A stretch of 60,478 bases of DNA, taken from the NCBI GenBank assembly GCA_035536915.1, contig DATLNE010000029.1:1-60478 (forward strand). The letters are read 5' to 3'. Of the stretch, positions 49,673 through 57,389 are shown piece by piece. The stretch comes from Acidimicrobiales bacterium. Lineage in GTDB: Bacteria; Actinomycetota; Acidimicrobiia; Acidimicrobiales; JAHWLA01. Made by a program: the position numbers and the translations under genes. Numbering within the stretch: position 1 is the first letter of the stretch; the number at the start of each line of letters is the position of its first letter. Under the pieces are notes generated by a model. The model did no database searches, had not been told where the DNA came from, and saw only the letters and a list, made by a program, of their open reading frames with translations.

Positions 49673-50014
49673 GTGGACGGGGGGACACATTTCGCCGACT
49701 GGTCGCTGCCTCGCGAAGGACGCCCACACGTCAGCCGACTCGCCCCGAGACGCGTCCTCCTCCGCGTCGTGGCCGTGGTCGTGTTCTCCGTCGTCACGAC
49801 GTTCTGCGGTGACCGGCTCGGCGACGCGCTCGGCAGCCGCGAACACGAGCTTGCCGAAGGCGTGCGCAATGTCGGGTTCCTGGGGTGGTTCTTCCTGACG
49901 TTTCCTGGCTACGACCTCGCCACAGGCAGCCGCTTCGCATCGACCCGAGGGACACGAATCCTTGTAGCGGTCGCGGCGCTCCCGATCTCGGTCTCAGTCG
50001 CCTACCTGATCTGA
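49673..50014 (+). CDS. Small membrane protein, paralogue B
   Basis: GTG 49673 gives 113 residues: basic N-terminus (LPREGRPHVSRLAPRRVLLR), a span with FSVVTTFCGDRLGDALGSRE, then EGVRNVGFLGWFFLTFPGYD and the end ILVAVAALPISVSVAYLI. It shares GDRL, the VR-x-x-x-FL block and the YLI end with the protein at 49277. As a pair they flank the boundary between the Tad operon and the conjugation-type cluster. Function unknown. Confidence 0.6.
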   Translation: MDGGTHFADWSLPREGRPHVSRLAPRRVLLRVVAVVVFSVVTTFCGDRLGDALGSREHELAEGVRNVGFLGWFFLTFPGYDLATGSRFASTRGTRILVAVAALPISVSVAYLI

Positions 50015-50244
50015 CGCGACAGCGTGGCGTCGTTGGGTGCCCACCCGGACTCGTGACCTTGCCATTGCCGACGTACCGGCGGGACCGCGTGACGGCAGAA
50101 GCTGGGGCGAAGCGGTCGTGCAGTGATTGACGGCGCGGCGGCCGGCGGGGTGGCAAGGTGCCGCAGTTTGCGAGCCGGTCAACAAGGAATTCGGCAGAAG
50201 GGTCCGGGCTCTCCGGACCCGCGGCAAGACGAGCGGTGGACGCC

Positions 50245-50997
50245 TCAGTCGATGCCGGGGTGGGTCCGCGTCACGAGCACACGCCAGTCGTCGGATTCGG
50301 GGGCGACGACGGTGTCCGCCCCCGAGACGAGGCCGGGTCCCAACGCTCGGACATCGAGCGCTCCATCGCCGCCGCCCGCGAGGGTGATTGAGGCGAGGAC
50401 GGCCGCGTGCAGGTCGACGGCGCATCGCTTGAGGTCGGAGGCCGACCCGTCGGGGAGCAGCAGGCCGTAGTTGTCGACGACGACGAACTCGACGAGCTTG
50501 GCGTCGGCCATGGCCAGGAGGTCGAAGGTGGTGAGGGTTTCGCCCGCCACCACGAACAGCGGCCGTCGCCGCAGCTCCGTGGCTGCGGCGCGCAGGGCCT
50601 CTTCGTCAAGGGCCCGCTCGGAGACTCGTCGGTGCTCGTCGACCTCGGTGACGGCAGCGGCCAGGGCACGGGCGAAGGAGAGCCGGGGCAGGTCGAGCGC
50701 GCAGAAGAGCGTGGGCCGCTCCCGGCCGGCGGCGTGCAGCGCCGCTCGCAGAAGTAGTCGGGTGGGCCCGCGACTGCCCGGCCGGTCGACGGCGATCGTG
50801 GCGGTACCCAAGGCCAGCCCGCCGCCGGATCCGTCGAGGACGGGAATGCCCGTGGGCACCTCGCCCCCGTCCTCGTCGCCGCTCGTGTGGTGGTGGTCGG
50901 CTAGCGCGTCGAGGATGTCGGCTCCGGCCACCACGCCCACGTCGTTCTCGGGAGCCGGCAAGGCGTCGGGAACGGGCAGAAGCTGCGGTGCGGTCAT
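50245..50997 (-). CDS. Degenerate RecA/DnaB-fold ATPase-like protein
   Basis: The 250-residue product has the order of a RecA-like core: GIPVLDGSGGGLALGTATIA where DnaB or KaiC has its approach strand, DRPGSRGPTRLLLRAALHAA in place of Walker A but without the GKT/S, LFCALDLPRLSFARALAAAV, RPLFVVAGETLTTFDLLAMA and VEFVVVDNYGLLLPDG as the Walker B-like strand. The P-loop Lys is missing, so ATP hydrolysis is doubtful. It is last in a four-gene minus-strand run divergent from the T4SS genes. A structural or DNA-loading role is possible. Confidence 0.6.
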   Translation of the reverse strand: MTAPQLLPVPDALPAPENDVGVVAGADILDALADHHHTSGDEDGGEVPTGIPVLDGSGGGLALGTATIAVDRPGSRGPTRLLLRAALHAAGRERPTLFCALDLPRLSFARALAAAVTEVDEHRRVSERALDEEALRAAATELRRRPLFVVAGETLTTFDLLAMADAKLVEFVVVDNYGLLLPDGSASDLKRCAVDLHAAVLASITLAGGGDGALDVRALGPGLVSGADTVVAPESDDWRVLVTRTHPGID

Positions 50998-51371
50998 CGG
51001 GTCCTCCGTAATCGGGTCGGTACGGGGTCGGGCGGTCCGTCGGGGGCGAGGCTGAGCACGAAGGCGAGTTCGTCGACCAGCTCGCCCCAGCACACGTCGG
51101 TCAGGGGCTTCGCCCGGTAGCGGCGCACGACGTGGCCCAGGCGGCCCCGCGGCCGGTGGGCGGCGAGGACGTCGAGGGAGTGCCGGACGGCGTCGAGGGC
51201 TTCATCCGAGGGGACAACCCGCCCCTCGGCGACACCGAGGAGGAGTCGGACCGCGCCGTGGAGGGCGACCAGCGGCCCGGCGTCGACGCGAGGCTGAGCA
51301 CGGGGGGACGCGGCCTCGGGGAACGGAAGCGCCAGCTGGCCACCCCGGTCGCCGCGGCGTGGTTTTGCCAC
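50994..51371 (-). CDS. Small protein of unknown function in the T4SS cluster
   Basis: GTG 51371 gives 125 residues, overlapping the next gene by four bases. MAKPRRGDRGGQLALPFPEA is a basic extended start; VALHGAVRLLLGVAEGRVVP, ALDAVRHSLDVLAAHRPRGR and CWGELVDELAFVLSLAPDGP form a helical rest. It lies between the wall hydrolase and the RecA-like gene. It does not match a family I know. Confidence 0.6.
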   Translation of the reverse strand: MAKPRRGDRGGQLALPFPEAASPRAQPRVDAGPLVALHGAVRLLLGVAEGRVVPSDEALDAVRHSLDVLAAHRPRGRLGHVVRRYRAKPLTDVCWGELVDELAFVLSLAPDGPPDPVPTRLRRTR

Positions 51372-51383
51372 AGCGGGAACCCC

Positions 51384-52451
51384 CTACGACTCGACGATTC
51401 GGCGCACCGTGTCGACGGTGCTTGGAATGGTGGCGATGCGCACGACGTCTCCGGTGCGGGGGGCCACGACCCAGTGCCGGGCGTCGAGGGCGAGCCCGAC
51501 GTGCCCGCTGGGTCGGTCCCCACGCGGAGTGAACACAAGATCGCCGGGACGGAGCGGCTCATCCGGCCAGGCCACTTCCCTGCCGGCGTGCACCTGCTGC
51601 ACTGTGGTTCGCCCGATGTCGATGCCCACCGCGGCGTAGGCGGCCTGGGTCAGTCCCGAGCAGTCCCAGCGGTGGGGACCCTCGGCGCCCCATTCGTAGG
51701 GCTCGCCCAACTGCGACAGCGCGAACTCGAGGACCGCGGCGAGATCGACGCCCGCCCACACGACACCGGCCACGGACGGTGCCCCGGTGCCGAGGGGGGC
51801 ACCTCCCCACGGCGTCATCCCATAGGCGATTGCCTTGGTTTCGACCTCGGCCACGTAGGCGGCCGAGTTGTTGTAGCGGCGCAGGGCGCGATCGAGGGGC
51901 CCGAGCTCGGCCCTCCCGCCGCAGAGATAACGGCCGGCGGTGGCGATGGCGTCGTAGGCGTTGTGGGGATCGGCCTTGCCGTCGCCGTTGGCGTCGGTGG
52001 CCCACGCGGCGAAGGTCGAGGTGAGGAACTGCATGGGCCCCACCGCGTGGTCCCAGCGAGCGTCGCCGGTCTGCGCGGTGCTCTCCGGGGTGGCCGGGAT
52101 GGCTCGAGTGCCCGCCGAGCCGTCGAGGGCAGGACCGACGATTCGCGAGGCGGTGGCGCCGGTGTCGGCGTCGATCCCGGTCCACTCGCCGGTGGCGGGA
52201 TCACGTCGGGCGCGGCCGTGGCGGGACTCCACCCAGCCCACCGCCGCCACCACTTGCCACGCGAGGCCGGTGCACGCTGGCGCGGCCTGGTAGTGCGGCA
52301 CAAGCACAGGCGGAATCTCGGCGTCCGCCATGGCGCTGGCCGGACTCGCCGGGGCGGCACCGGCACCGGAACCGACGGCGCCGACGACCAGGAACGGAAT
52401 GGCCAGGACGGCCGCCGCGATTGCCACCAGGACACCGCCGAGGGTCTTCAC
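51384..52451 (-). CDS. Lytic transglycosylase plus NlpC/P60 wall hydrolase
   Basis: The 355-residue product has an N-terminal hydrophobic segment (GVLVAIAAAVLAIPFLVVGA), a transglycosylase-type domain (VVAAVGWVESRHGRARRDPA with catalytic Glu, then VGPMQFLTSTFAAWATDANG) and a C-terminal NlpC/P60 domain with Cys (PHRWDCSGLTQAAYAAVGID) and His (SGHVGLALDARHWVVAP). Such two-domain enzymes open the wall for conjugation machines in Gram-positive elements (VirB1/TcpG-like). GTG 52451 overlaps the preceding gene. It is a strong link of this cluster to DNA or protein transfer. Confidence 0.92.
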   Translation of the reverse strand: MKTLGGVLVAIAAAVLAIPFLVVGAVGSGAGAAPASPASAMADAEIPPVLVPHYQAAPACTGLAWQVVAAVGWVESRHGRARRDPATGEWTGIDADTGATASRIVGPALDGSAGTRAIPATPESTAQTGDARWDHAVGPMQFLTSTFAAWATDANGDGKADPHNAYDAIATAGRYLCGGRAELGPLDRALRRYNNSAAYVAEVETKAIAYGMTPWGGAPLGTGAPSVAGVVWAGVDLAAVLEFALSQLGEPYEWGAEGPHRWDCSGLTQAAYAAVGIDIGRTTVQQVHAGREVAWPDEPLRPGDLVFTPRGDRPSGHVGLALDARHWVVAPRTGDVVRIATIPSTVDTVRRIVES

Positions 52452-52969
52452 CGGACGGCCACCACCACGAGCCGGCCGTCCGGTGACGGCGCCACGGTGA
52501 CGGTGGCGACGCAGGCTTCGTCGTGGCGGCCTCCGGCCGTGACCCGGTGGACCACGCAGGTGACGGTGAGCGTGGCCGGGTCAGGGGCGTCGGGGTAGAC
52601 GCCGCCGACCTCGACGGTGGCGGTGGCGGTGGCGTCGCCGATCCAGGGTCGAGCCGAGCGCAGTTCGGCTTCGAGGTCGGGATCGGTGATCTCCGCCACC
52701 CGGTCGAGCCAGTCGAAGGGCCCGTCGCCCGGCTGTCGGGTCCACATCGCCGTGACCCATCGCCGAGCCACGGTGGCCGTTGCGCCGTCGGTGTTCCGCA
52801 GCAGCTTCGTCGACGCGGCCGGGGAGGAGCCGCCGCGCACGGTCTCCGTCGTCGCGGACTCGGCTGGCGCGGGCGTCGTCTGCTCGGTGGCGTGGCGGCC
52901 GCCGGAGAGGTGCGAAGCGGGGGCCAGCACGACAACGGCTCCCAGGACCACCGTCGCGATGCGCCTCAT
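52448..52969 (-). CDS. Exported protein upstream of the wall hydrolase
   Basis: ATG 52969 begins a 173-residue protein with a signal/anchor (RRIATVVLGAVVVLAPASHL), a Thr/Ala/Glu-rich linker, then an NTF2-like domain: ATVARRWVTAMWTRQPGDGP, DPATLTVTCVVHRVTAGGRH and the end VTVAPSPDGRLVVVAV. Similar folds serve as VirB8/TcpC-like parts in Gram-positive transfer systems. First gene of the minus-strand run, divergent from the VirB2-like gene. Confidence 0.65.
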   Translation of the reverse strand: MRRIATVVLGAVVVLAPASHLSGGRHATEQTTPAPAESATTETVRGGSSPAASTKLLRNTDGATATVARRWVTAMWTRQPGDGPFDWLDRVAEITDPDLEAELRSARPWIGDATATATVEVGGVYPDAPDPATLTVTCVVHRVTAGGRHDEACVATVTVAPSPDGRLVVVAVR

Positions 52970-53111
52970 GTCCGCCGTACGGCCCCCGGTCGGGTGCCGA
53001 GCGGAACGTCGAACCCGCCTTTCCGGTCGGGACCGCAGCGAGCCAGTACCGGCACAGTTGGGTTTGCAAGGCGAGCCCAACCGCCATCCATCGACAGAAG
53101 GGATGCTGGTC
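52970..53111. promoter_or_regulatory. Divergent promoter region of the T4SS cluster with a hairpin
   Basis: Between the two divergent operons, GTTGGGTTTGC (53057-53067) pairs with GCGAGCCCAAC (53071-53081), with two G-U pairs and loop AAG. It lies about 30 bases before the VirB2-like start. It may be an operator, a transcript leader hairpin or attenuator. The half-site GTTGGG...CCCAAC recurs in the palindrome at 59822. Confidence 0.45.
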
Positions 53112-53501
53112 ATGGAGCTCGACTGGACACGCCTGCTCGCCGGCCGCGCGCGCCGTCTGAGGCGCTACGTCGCCCGCGGCCTACGCGCGACGACCCTGGG
53201 GCTCGTGGTCGTCCTGATGACGGCCGCGCCGACGTGGGCCGATGACGTGAAGGTGGAGCCGACCGCCACGGGCCTGGCCTTCGGCGACAAGATCCAACGC
53301 TGGCTCAACTGGGGCGGCCAGTTCGCCCTGTGGGCGTGCCTGGCGTCCATCATTGCCGGCGGCGGCGCCTGGGGACTGAGCAAGCACTTCGGCAGCTACG
53401 GCGGTGCCAACAAGGGGATGCAGCTGGTGCTGGGCGGTGCCATCGGAGCGTTGGTGGTGGCCAGCGCCGGTCCCATCGTCAACTCCATGTTCAACGGCTG
53501 A
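53112..53501 (+). CDS. VirB2/TrbC-like small membrane subunit (DUF6112-like)
   Basis: ATG 53112 is preferred because AGAAGGG sits nine bases upstream; ATG 53103 is also possible. The 129-residue product has a basic start, a signal segment (TTLGLVVVLMTAAPTWADDV) and two later spans (GQFALWACLASIIAGGGAWG; MQLVLGGAIGALVVASAGPI), the layout of VirB2/TrbC pilin-type subunits and of the DUF6112 group in actinobacterial transfer loci. It is the first of six plus-strand genes. Confidence 0.75.
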   Translation: MELDWTRLLAGRARRLRRYVARGLRATTLGLVVVLMTAAPTWADDVKVEPTATGLAFGDKIQRWLNWGGQFALWACLASIIAGGGAWGLSKHFGSYGGANKGMQLVLGGAIGALVVASAGPIVNSMFNG

Positions 53502-53505
53502 CGGC

Positions 53506-54147
53506 ATGAGCCGGACTCGCTCTCGCCGCGTCGCGATCGCCCTTGGAGTCGGCCTCGCCGTGCTCGTCGTCGGCCGGATGCTGGGGGCCTCGTCCTCGCC
53601 CGATGCCGGGGCGCCCCAGGTGCCCCAGGTGCCCCCCGCTGCCGTCAGTGCCGATCAGCCGGCGTCGCCGGACGGCGCCCTCGAGGCAGGCGTCCGCTAC
53701 GCCACCTTGATGGCCGAGCTGTTCCCGCTCGAACCGGTCGAGGCCAAGGCCGTGGTGGACGATGTCGCCTCCCGCGCCTACGTGCCGGCGCTCGGCGCGG
53801 CCATCGAGACCGAACTGGTGCCGCTCCAGCGCCAAGTGGCAGGGCTGGCGGGCCGTCCCGTCTACCGCCAGAGCGTGCTCGCCGCCAAGCTCGTGTCGCA
53901 CGCGCCACCGCGGGCCGAGGTGAGCGCTTGGGTCATGCTCGTGGCCGGCCAGGCCGGTGTCGACAGCAACGCCATGGCCACCTTCTCGACCATCACGGTC
54001 GGCCTCGTGCTGGAGGACGACCGTTGGCGGCTGGACCGCACCGCCGAGACACCGGGCCCATCGCCGCTGTTGCGGGATGCCCCCTCCACCGTGGACACGC
54101 TCGTAGCCCGCCTCGACGGGTTTGCCGACTGGCGGCCCGCCACATGA
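53506..54147 (+). CDS. VirB8/TcpC-like membrane protein
   Basis: The 213-residue product has one N-terminal span (RRVAIALGVGLAVLVVGRML), a Pro/Ala linker with PQVPQVPPA, then a soluble domain (GVRYATLMAELFPLEPVEAK, AEVSAWVMLVAGQAGVDSNA, LVLEDDRWRLDRTAETPGPS) with the Trp strand of NTF2-type folds, as in VirB8 and TcpC. It overlaps the VirB6-like gene by four bases. The call rests on topology and context; sequence identity is low. Confidence 0.65.
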   Translation: MSRTRSRRVAIALGVGLAVLVVGRMLGASSSPDAGAPQVPQVPPAAVSADQPASPDGALEAGVRYATLMAELFPLEPVEAKAVVDDVASRAYVPALGAAIETELVPLQRQVAGLAGRPVYRQSVLAAKLVSHAPPRAEVSAWVMLVAGQAGVDSNAMATFSTITVGLVLEDDRWRLDRTAETPGPSPLLRDAPSTVDTLVARLDGFADWRPAT

Positions 54148-55583
54148 GCCGGGTCGTGTCCGTGCCGCGCCCGGTTGCCGTGCTGGTGGTGTCGGTAGCC
54201 GCCGTCCTCACCTTCACTATGACCGCGGTCAGCCCCGTCGAGGCGGCCTGCACGCCGTTGGGGTGCGTGCCCGACGTGGGCGGCGTGGTCCAGGCCATCC
54301 CCGGGGTAGGGGCCGCGGTCAAGGTCGTGGGGTCGGTGGCGGGCGCGGTGGGTGGGGCAGCGGCAGGGGTGGCGGGCGCCGTCCTCGACGCGATCGGCTC
54401 CGGCATCGCCGACGCCGTCGGCCGACTTTTGACCGAGGTGTCGGAGTTCCTCACCACCTCGTCCAGTCCTCAGGTCACCGTCGGGTCGTTCGTCGGCGAG
54501 GGCGGGACCTACCACCGGGTGGCCCAGCTCGCCGCGCTGCTCATGGTCCTGTTCATCTTCCTGGGCGTCATCCAGGGCGTGGTGGCCGGGGACGTGCTGG
54601 CCATGATCGGCCGGACGCTGCGCAACGTGCCGCTAGCCGTGCTGGCCATCTTCGGATTCCCCTGGCTGGTGGGCCAGATGGTCGAACTTGTCGACGCGGT
54701 GTGCGCGTCGCTCCTTCCCTCCGGGTCGACCCTGGCCACGATCGCCAAGATCTACGTGGTTGACCAGGGGCGCGTCGGCATCCCCGCGATCCTGCTCCTG
54801 CTGTTCGCCTTTGTTGCCGCCGTGGTCATCTACGCCGAATTGGTGGTGCGCGCCGCGTTGGTCACGCTGGTGGTCGCGCTCTCGCCGTTGTCGTTTGCGG
54901 CCATGGTGTGGCCGGCAGCGAGGGGCGCGGCGCGCAAGGCGGTGGAGCTCGTCGTCGCCTTGGTGGTCTCGAAGCTGGCCATCTGGGTGGCGCTGGCGTT
55001 GGGCATCGACATGTTCAAGGCCCACTCCGAGCGGGTGGTCCCGGGCGGGCAGTCGATGGGCCAGATGATCGCGGGAGGGGCGATCCTGGCCGTGGCTGTG
55101 TTCGCCCCCTTCGTGGTGTGGCGACTGATCCCGGTGGTGGAGGCGGCCACCGTTGCCCACGGCTTGTCCCGGATGCCGAGCCGGGCGGCCATGACCGCCG
55201 CCCACACGGCCACGACGCTGCGGTCCCTTCGCGGCGGCTCGGGTGGCGGCTCCGGTCCCGGACAGGCCAAAGGCGATGAGCACCCCGCCCTGGCGGACTT
55301 GCCGTCGGCCTCGCTGGGAACTCCCGGCGGCCTCAGTGGTGGCGGCGCGGAGGCCGCTGGTATCGGCAGTAAGGCCGGGTCGGGCGGTGCGACGGCTGCC
55401 GGTGGTTCGGTGGGTGCGGCCGGCGGGGCAGCGGCAGCGGCCCCCGTTGTCGTTGCCGCCGCCGGAGCCAAACCCGTGAAGGACCGCGTGACGAAGCGCG
55501 CGGTGGCGCAGTCCCAATCTGCCGAGAGCCCCGACTCCGCCCACGGGGGCGGGGGGTGGTCGTTCCGCCCCGAGGAGGAATGA
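54144..55583 (+). CDS. VirB6/TrbL-like polytopic membrane protein
   Basis: The 479-residue product has a signal-type start, a Gly/Ala-rich stretch (AVGGAAAGVAGAVLDAIGSG), then about six spans between residues 130 and 340 (AALLMVLFIFLGVIQGVVAG, ILLLLFAFVAAVVIYAELVV, ALVTLVVALSPLSFAAMVWP, the last being the VirB6/TrbL signature area) and a disordered Gly/Ala-rich tail. This is the channel platform of T4SS. The length of the tail is typical of the actinobacterial forms. Confidence 0.82.
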   Translation: MSRVVSVPRPVAVLVVSVAAVLTFTMTAVSPVEAACTPLGCVPDVGGVVQAIPGVGAAVKVVGSVAGAVGGAAAGVAGAVLDAIGSGIADAVGRLLTEVSEFLTTSSSPQVTVGSFVGEGGTYHRVAQLAALLMVLFIFLGVIQGVVAGDVLAMIGRTLRNVPLAVLAIFGFPWLVGQMVELVDAVCASLLPSGSTLATIAKIYVVDQGRVGIPAILLLLFAFVAAVVIYAELVVRAALVTLVVALSPLSFAAMVWPAARGAARKAVELVVALVVSKLAIWVALALGIDMFKAHSERVVPGGQSMGQMIAGGAILAVAVFAPFVVWRLIPVVEAATVAHGLSRMPSRAAMTAAHTATTLRSLRGGSGGGSGPGQAKGDEHPALADLPSASLGTPGGLSGGGAEAAGIGSKAGSGGATAAGGSVGAAGGAAAAAPVVVAAAGAKPVKDRVTKRAVAQSQSAESPDSAHGGGGWSFRPEEE

Positions 55584-55586
55584 GGG

Positions 55587-57116
55587 ATGGGCGACCAGCC
55601 GCGCTACCGGCTCTCTGCCCGCAGCAGAGGCACGGCCGTCTTCGGCCTGACCGTCGTGCAACTCGGCTTGGCCAGCGCTGCCGTGCTGGTGGCGGTCAAG
55701 GTGCTGACCGCCGGTCCCCCTACCGCCGCCCGCGTTTTCCTTGCCGTGGCCGTGCCCGCGGCGGCCGCGGTCATGGCCTTCGGCCAGTGGCGAGGGCGCC
55801 CCGTCTACGAGGCGGTTCCCACCGCCGCCCACTTCGGGTGGCGTGCAGCCACCGGCCAGAACCGCTGGTACTGCCGTCTCCCGTTGCTGAGTGCCGACGG
55901 CACCACGACCGGCACCGTTGCGCTCCCATCCTGTCTGGAGGGCCTGGAGATCCTGGCCCTGGACCGTCCCGACTGGGCGGGCCGACGGCGCACCGTGGCC
56001 CCTCTGGGTCTCGTTCGAGACCGGCGGACGGGGACCCTCACCGGCGTGTTGAACGTGAAGGGAGCGGAGTTCCAGTTGGTCGACGAGGCCGACCAGCACG
56101 GCTGCATCTTCGCCTGGGGGAGCCGGGTCCTGGCCCCCTTCGCCCGGGAGTTCTCGCCGGTGGTGCGCCTGGCCTGGCACGAGTGGTCCTGCCCGGCTCC
56201 GCTGTCGGAGCACCTGACGTGGCTCGCGTCCAACGTCGACTCCGACGCCCCCGCGGCGTCGCACTACCGGGCCTTGCTCGACAGCCAGGGGGTGGCGGTG
56301 GCCCGCCACGACCTGCGCGTCACCATCACCGTCGACCCCCGACGGATGGGGCGAGGGTACCGACGCGGCGGCGGCCGGCGGGACGCCACCGAGGTGGCCC
56401 TGTCCGTGCTGCGCTCCCTGGCCGACCGCTGCCGCGACGCCGGCCTGGTCGTCGCCGACCCGCTCGGCGGTGCCGAGTTGGCCGACGCCGTGCGCTTGGG
56501 CGGCGACCCCGAGGTGGTGCGGCGGCGCGGGATGTCGCTGCCGCTGGACGTGCGGGCCGGACTGGTGCCTGTGGTCCACGCGGTTCCGTTGGCCTTGGAG
56601 ACAGCCTGGGACCACGTCCGGGTGGACGGCGCTCTGCACCGCAGCTTCTGGGTGTCGCGCTGGCCCACCCTCGAGGTCGGTCCCCGCTGGCTCGAACCGC
56701 TGCTGCTGGACACCGCCGGTACCCGCACCGTCACGATGGTGATGGAGCCGGTGTCGCCGCGGGCGAGCCGCCGCCAGATCACCCGTGACGCGGTCCGGGT
56801 GCAGGGCGACATCCACAACCGGGCCCGCCACGACTTCCGGGTGCCGCTGGAGTTGCAGCGGGCCCAAGCCGACCTCGACCGCCGGGAGGCGGAACTGAAC
56901 TCGGGCTTCGCCGAGTACCGCTACCTGGCTCTGATCGACGTGTCCGCCCGAACGCTGGAGGAACTGGACGAGCTCTCCAACGCCTACATCGACGTGGCCG
57001 CTGCGTGCGGGCTGGATATCCGTGCGCTCGACGGACGCCACGACGCCGCTTGGGCGTGTTCGCTTCCGATCGGCCGGGCTCCCGATCGGGACCTTGTGGG
57101 CGGCCTCGTTGGGTGA
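55587..57116 (+). CDS. SCO6880-family conjugation protein
   Basis: The 509-residue product starts with two spans in an RYRLSARSRGTAVFGLTVVQ context (PrgI/SCO6880 type) followed by a large soluble part: VYEAVPTAAHFGWRAATGQN, VLNVKGAEFQLVDEADQHGC, FGRE-like FAREFSPVVRLAWHEWSCPA and YRYLALIDVSARTLEELDEL. These match the actinobacterial SCO6880 group, placed before the VirB4-like ATPase and corresponding to the N-terminal part of VirB4. Starts three bases after the VirB6-like gene. Confidence 0.8.
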   Translation: MGDQPRYRLSARSRGTAVFGLTVVQLGLASAAVLVAVKVLTAGPPTAARVFLAVAVPAAAAVMAFGQWRGRPVYEAVPTAAHFGWRAATGQNRWYCRLPLLSADGTTTGTVALPSCLEGLEILALDRPDWAGRRRTVAPLGLVRDRRTGTLTGVLNVKGAEFQLVDEADQHGCIFAWGSRVLAPFAREFSPVVRLAWHEWSCPAPLSEHLTWLASNVDSDAPAASHYRALLDSQGVAVARHDLRVTITVDPRRMGRGYRRGGGRRDATEVALSVLRSLADRCRDAGLVVADPLGGAELADAVRLGGDPEVVRRRGMSLPLDVRAGLVPVVHAVPLALETAWDHVRVDGALHRSFWVSRWPTLEVGPRWLEPLLLDTAGTRTVTMVMEPVSPRASRRQITRDAVRVQGDIHNRARHDFRVPLELQRAQADLDRREAELNSGFAEYRYLALIDVSARTLEELDELSNAYIDVAAACGLDIRALDGRHDAAWACSLPIGRAPDRDLVGGLVG

Positions 57117-57122
57117 GCACCG

Positions 57123-57389
57123 ATGACGGTGGACCTCGTCGCCCAGGTTGTGATCCCCACCCTGGCTGCCGTCACCGTGGCGCGGCTGGCCCGGCAACGT
57201 CCCACCGGCGACGTCGTCGGCCTGGCGTCCCCACCCTTTTGGCTCGCCACCGCCGTCGTGCACCGTCAGCGGGGTGTCGTGGTGTCGAGCACCATCTGCG
57301 CCTTCGCCTTCGCCTTCGCCTTCGCCGACGGCCGTTGGCGGACCTGTCGAAACGGGCGAGGGGAGGCCGCTGATGCCGGCGGCGACTGA
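57123..57389 (+). CDS. Small protein between SCO6880 and VirB4-like genes
   Basis: ATG 57123 follows the SCO6880 gene by six bases and gives 88 residues: one hydrophobic start (VDLVAQVVIPTLAAVTVARL), a PTGDVVGLASPPFWL part, and an AFAFAFAF stretch encoded by four tandem CTTCGC units (57302-57325). Its end overlaps the next gene by 17 bases. Coding status is fair but not certain. It could be a small membrane subunit of the transfer apparatus. Confidence 0.5.
   Translation: MTVDLVAQVVIPTLAAVTVARLARQRPTGDVVGLASPPFWLATAVVHRQRGVVVSSTICAFAFAFAFADGRWRTCRNGRGEAADAGGD

Noticed and set aside
48821-49846. Minus-strand ORF of 341 codons
   Set aside because: His/Asp/Arg-rich shadow of the small membrane protein genes on the plus strand; no start context or family pattern.
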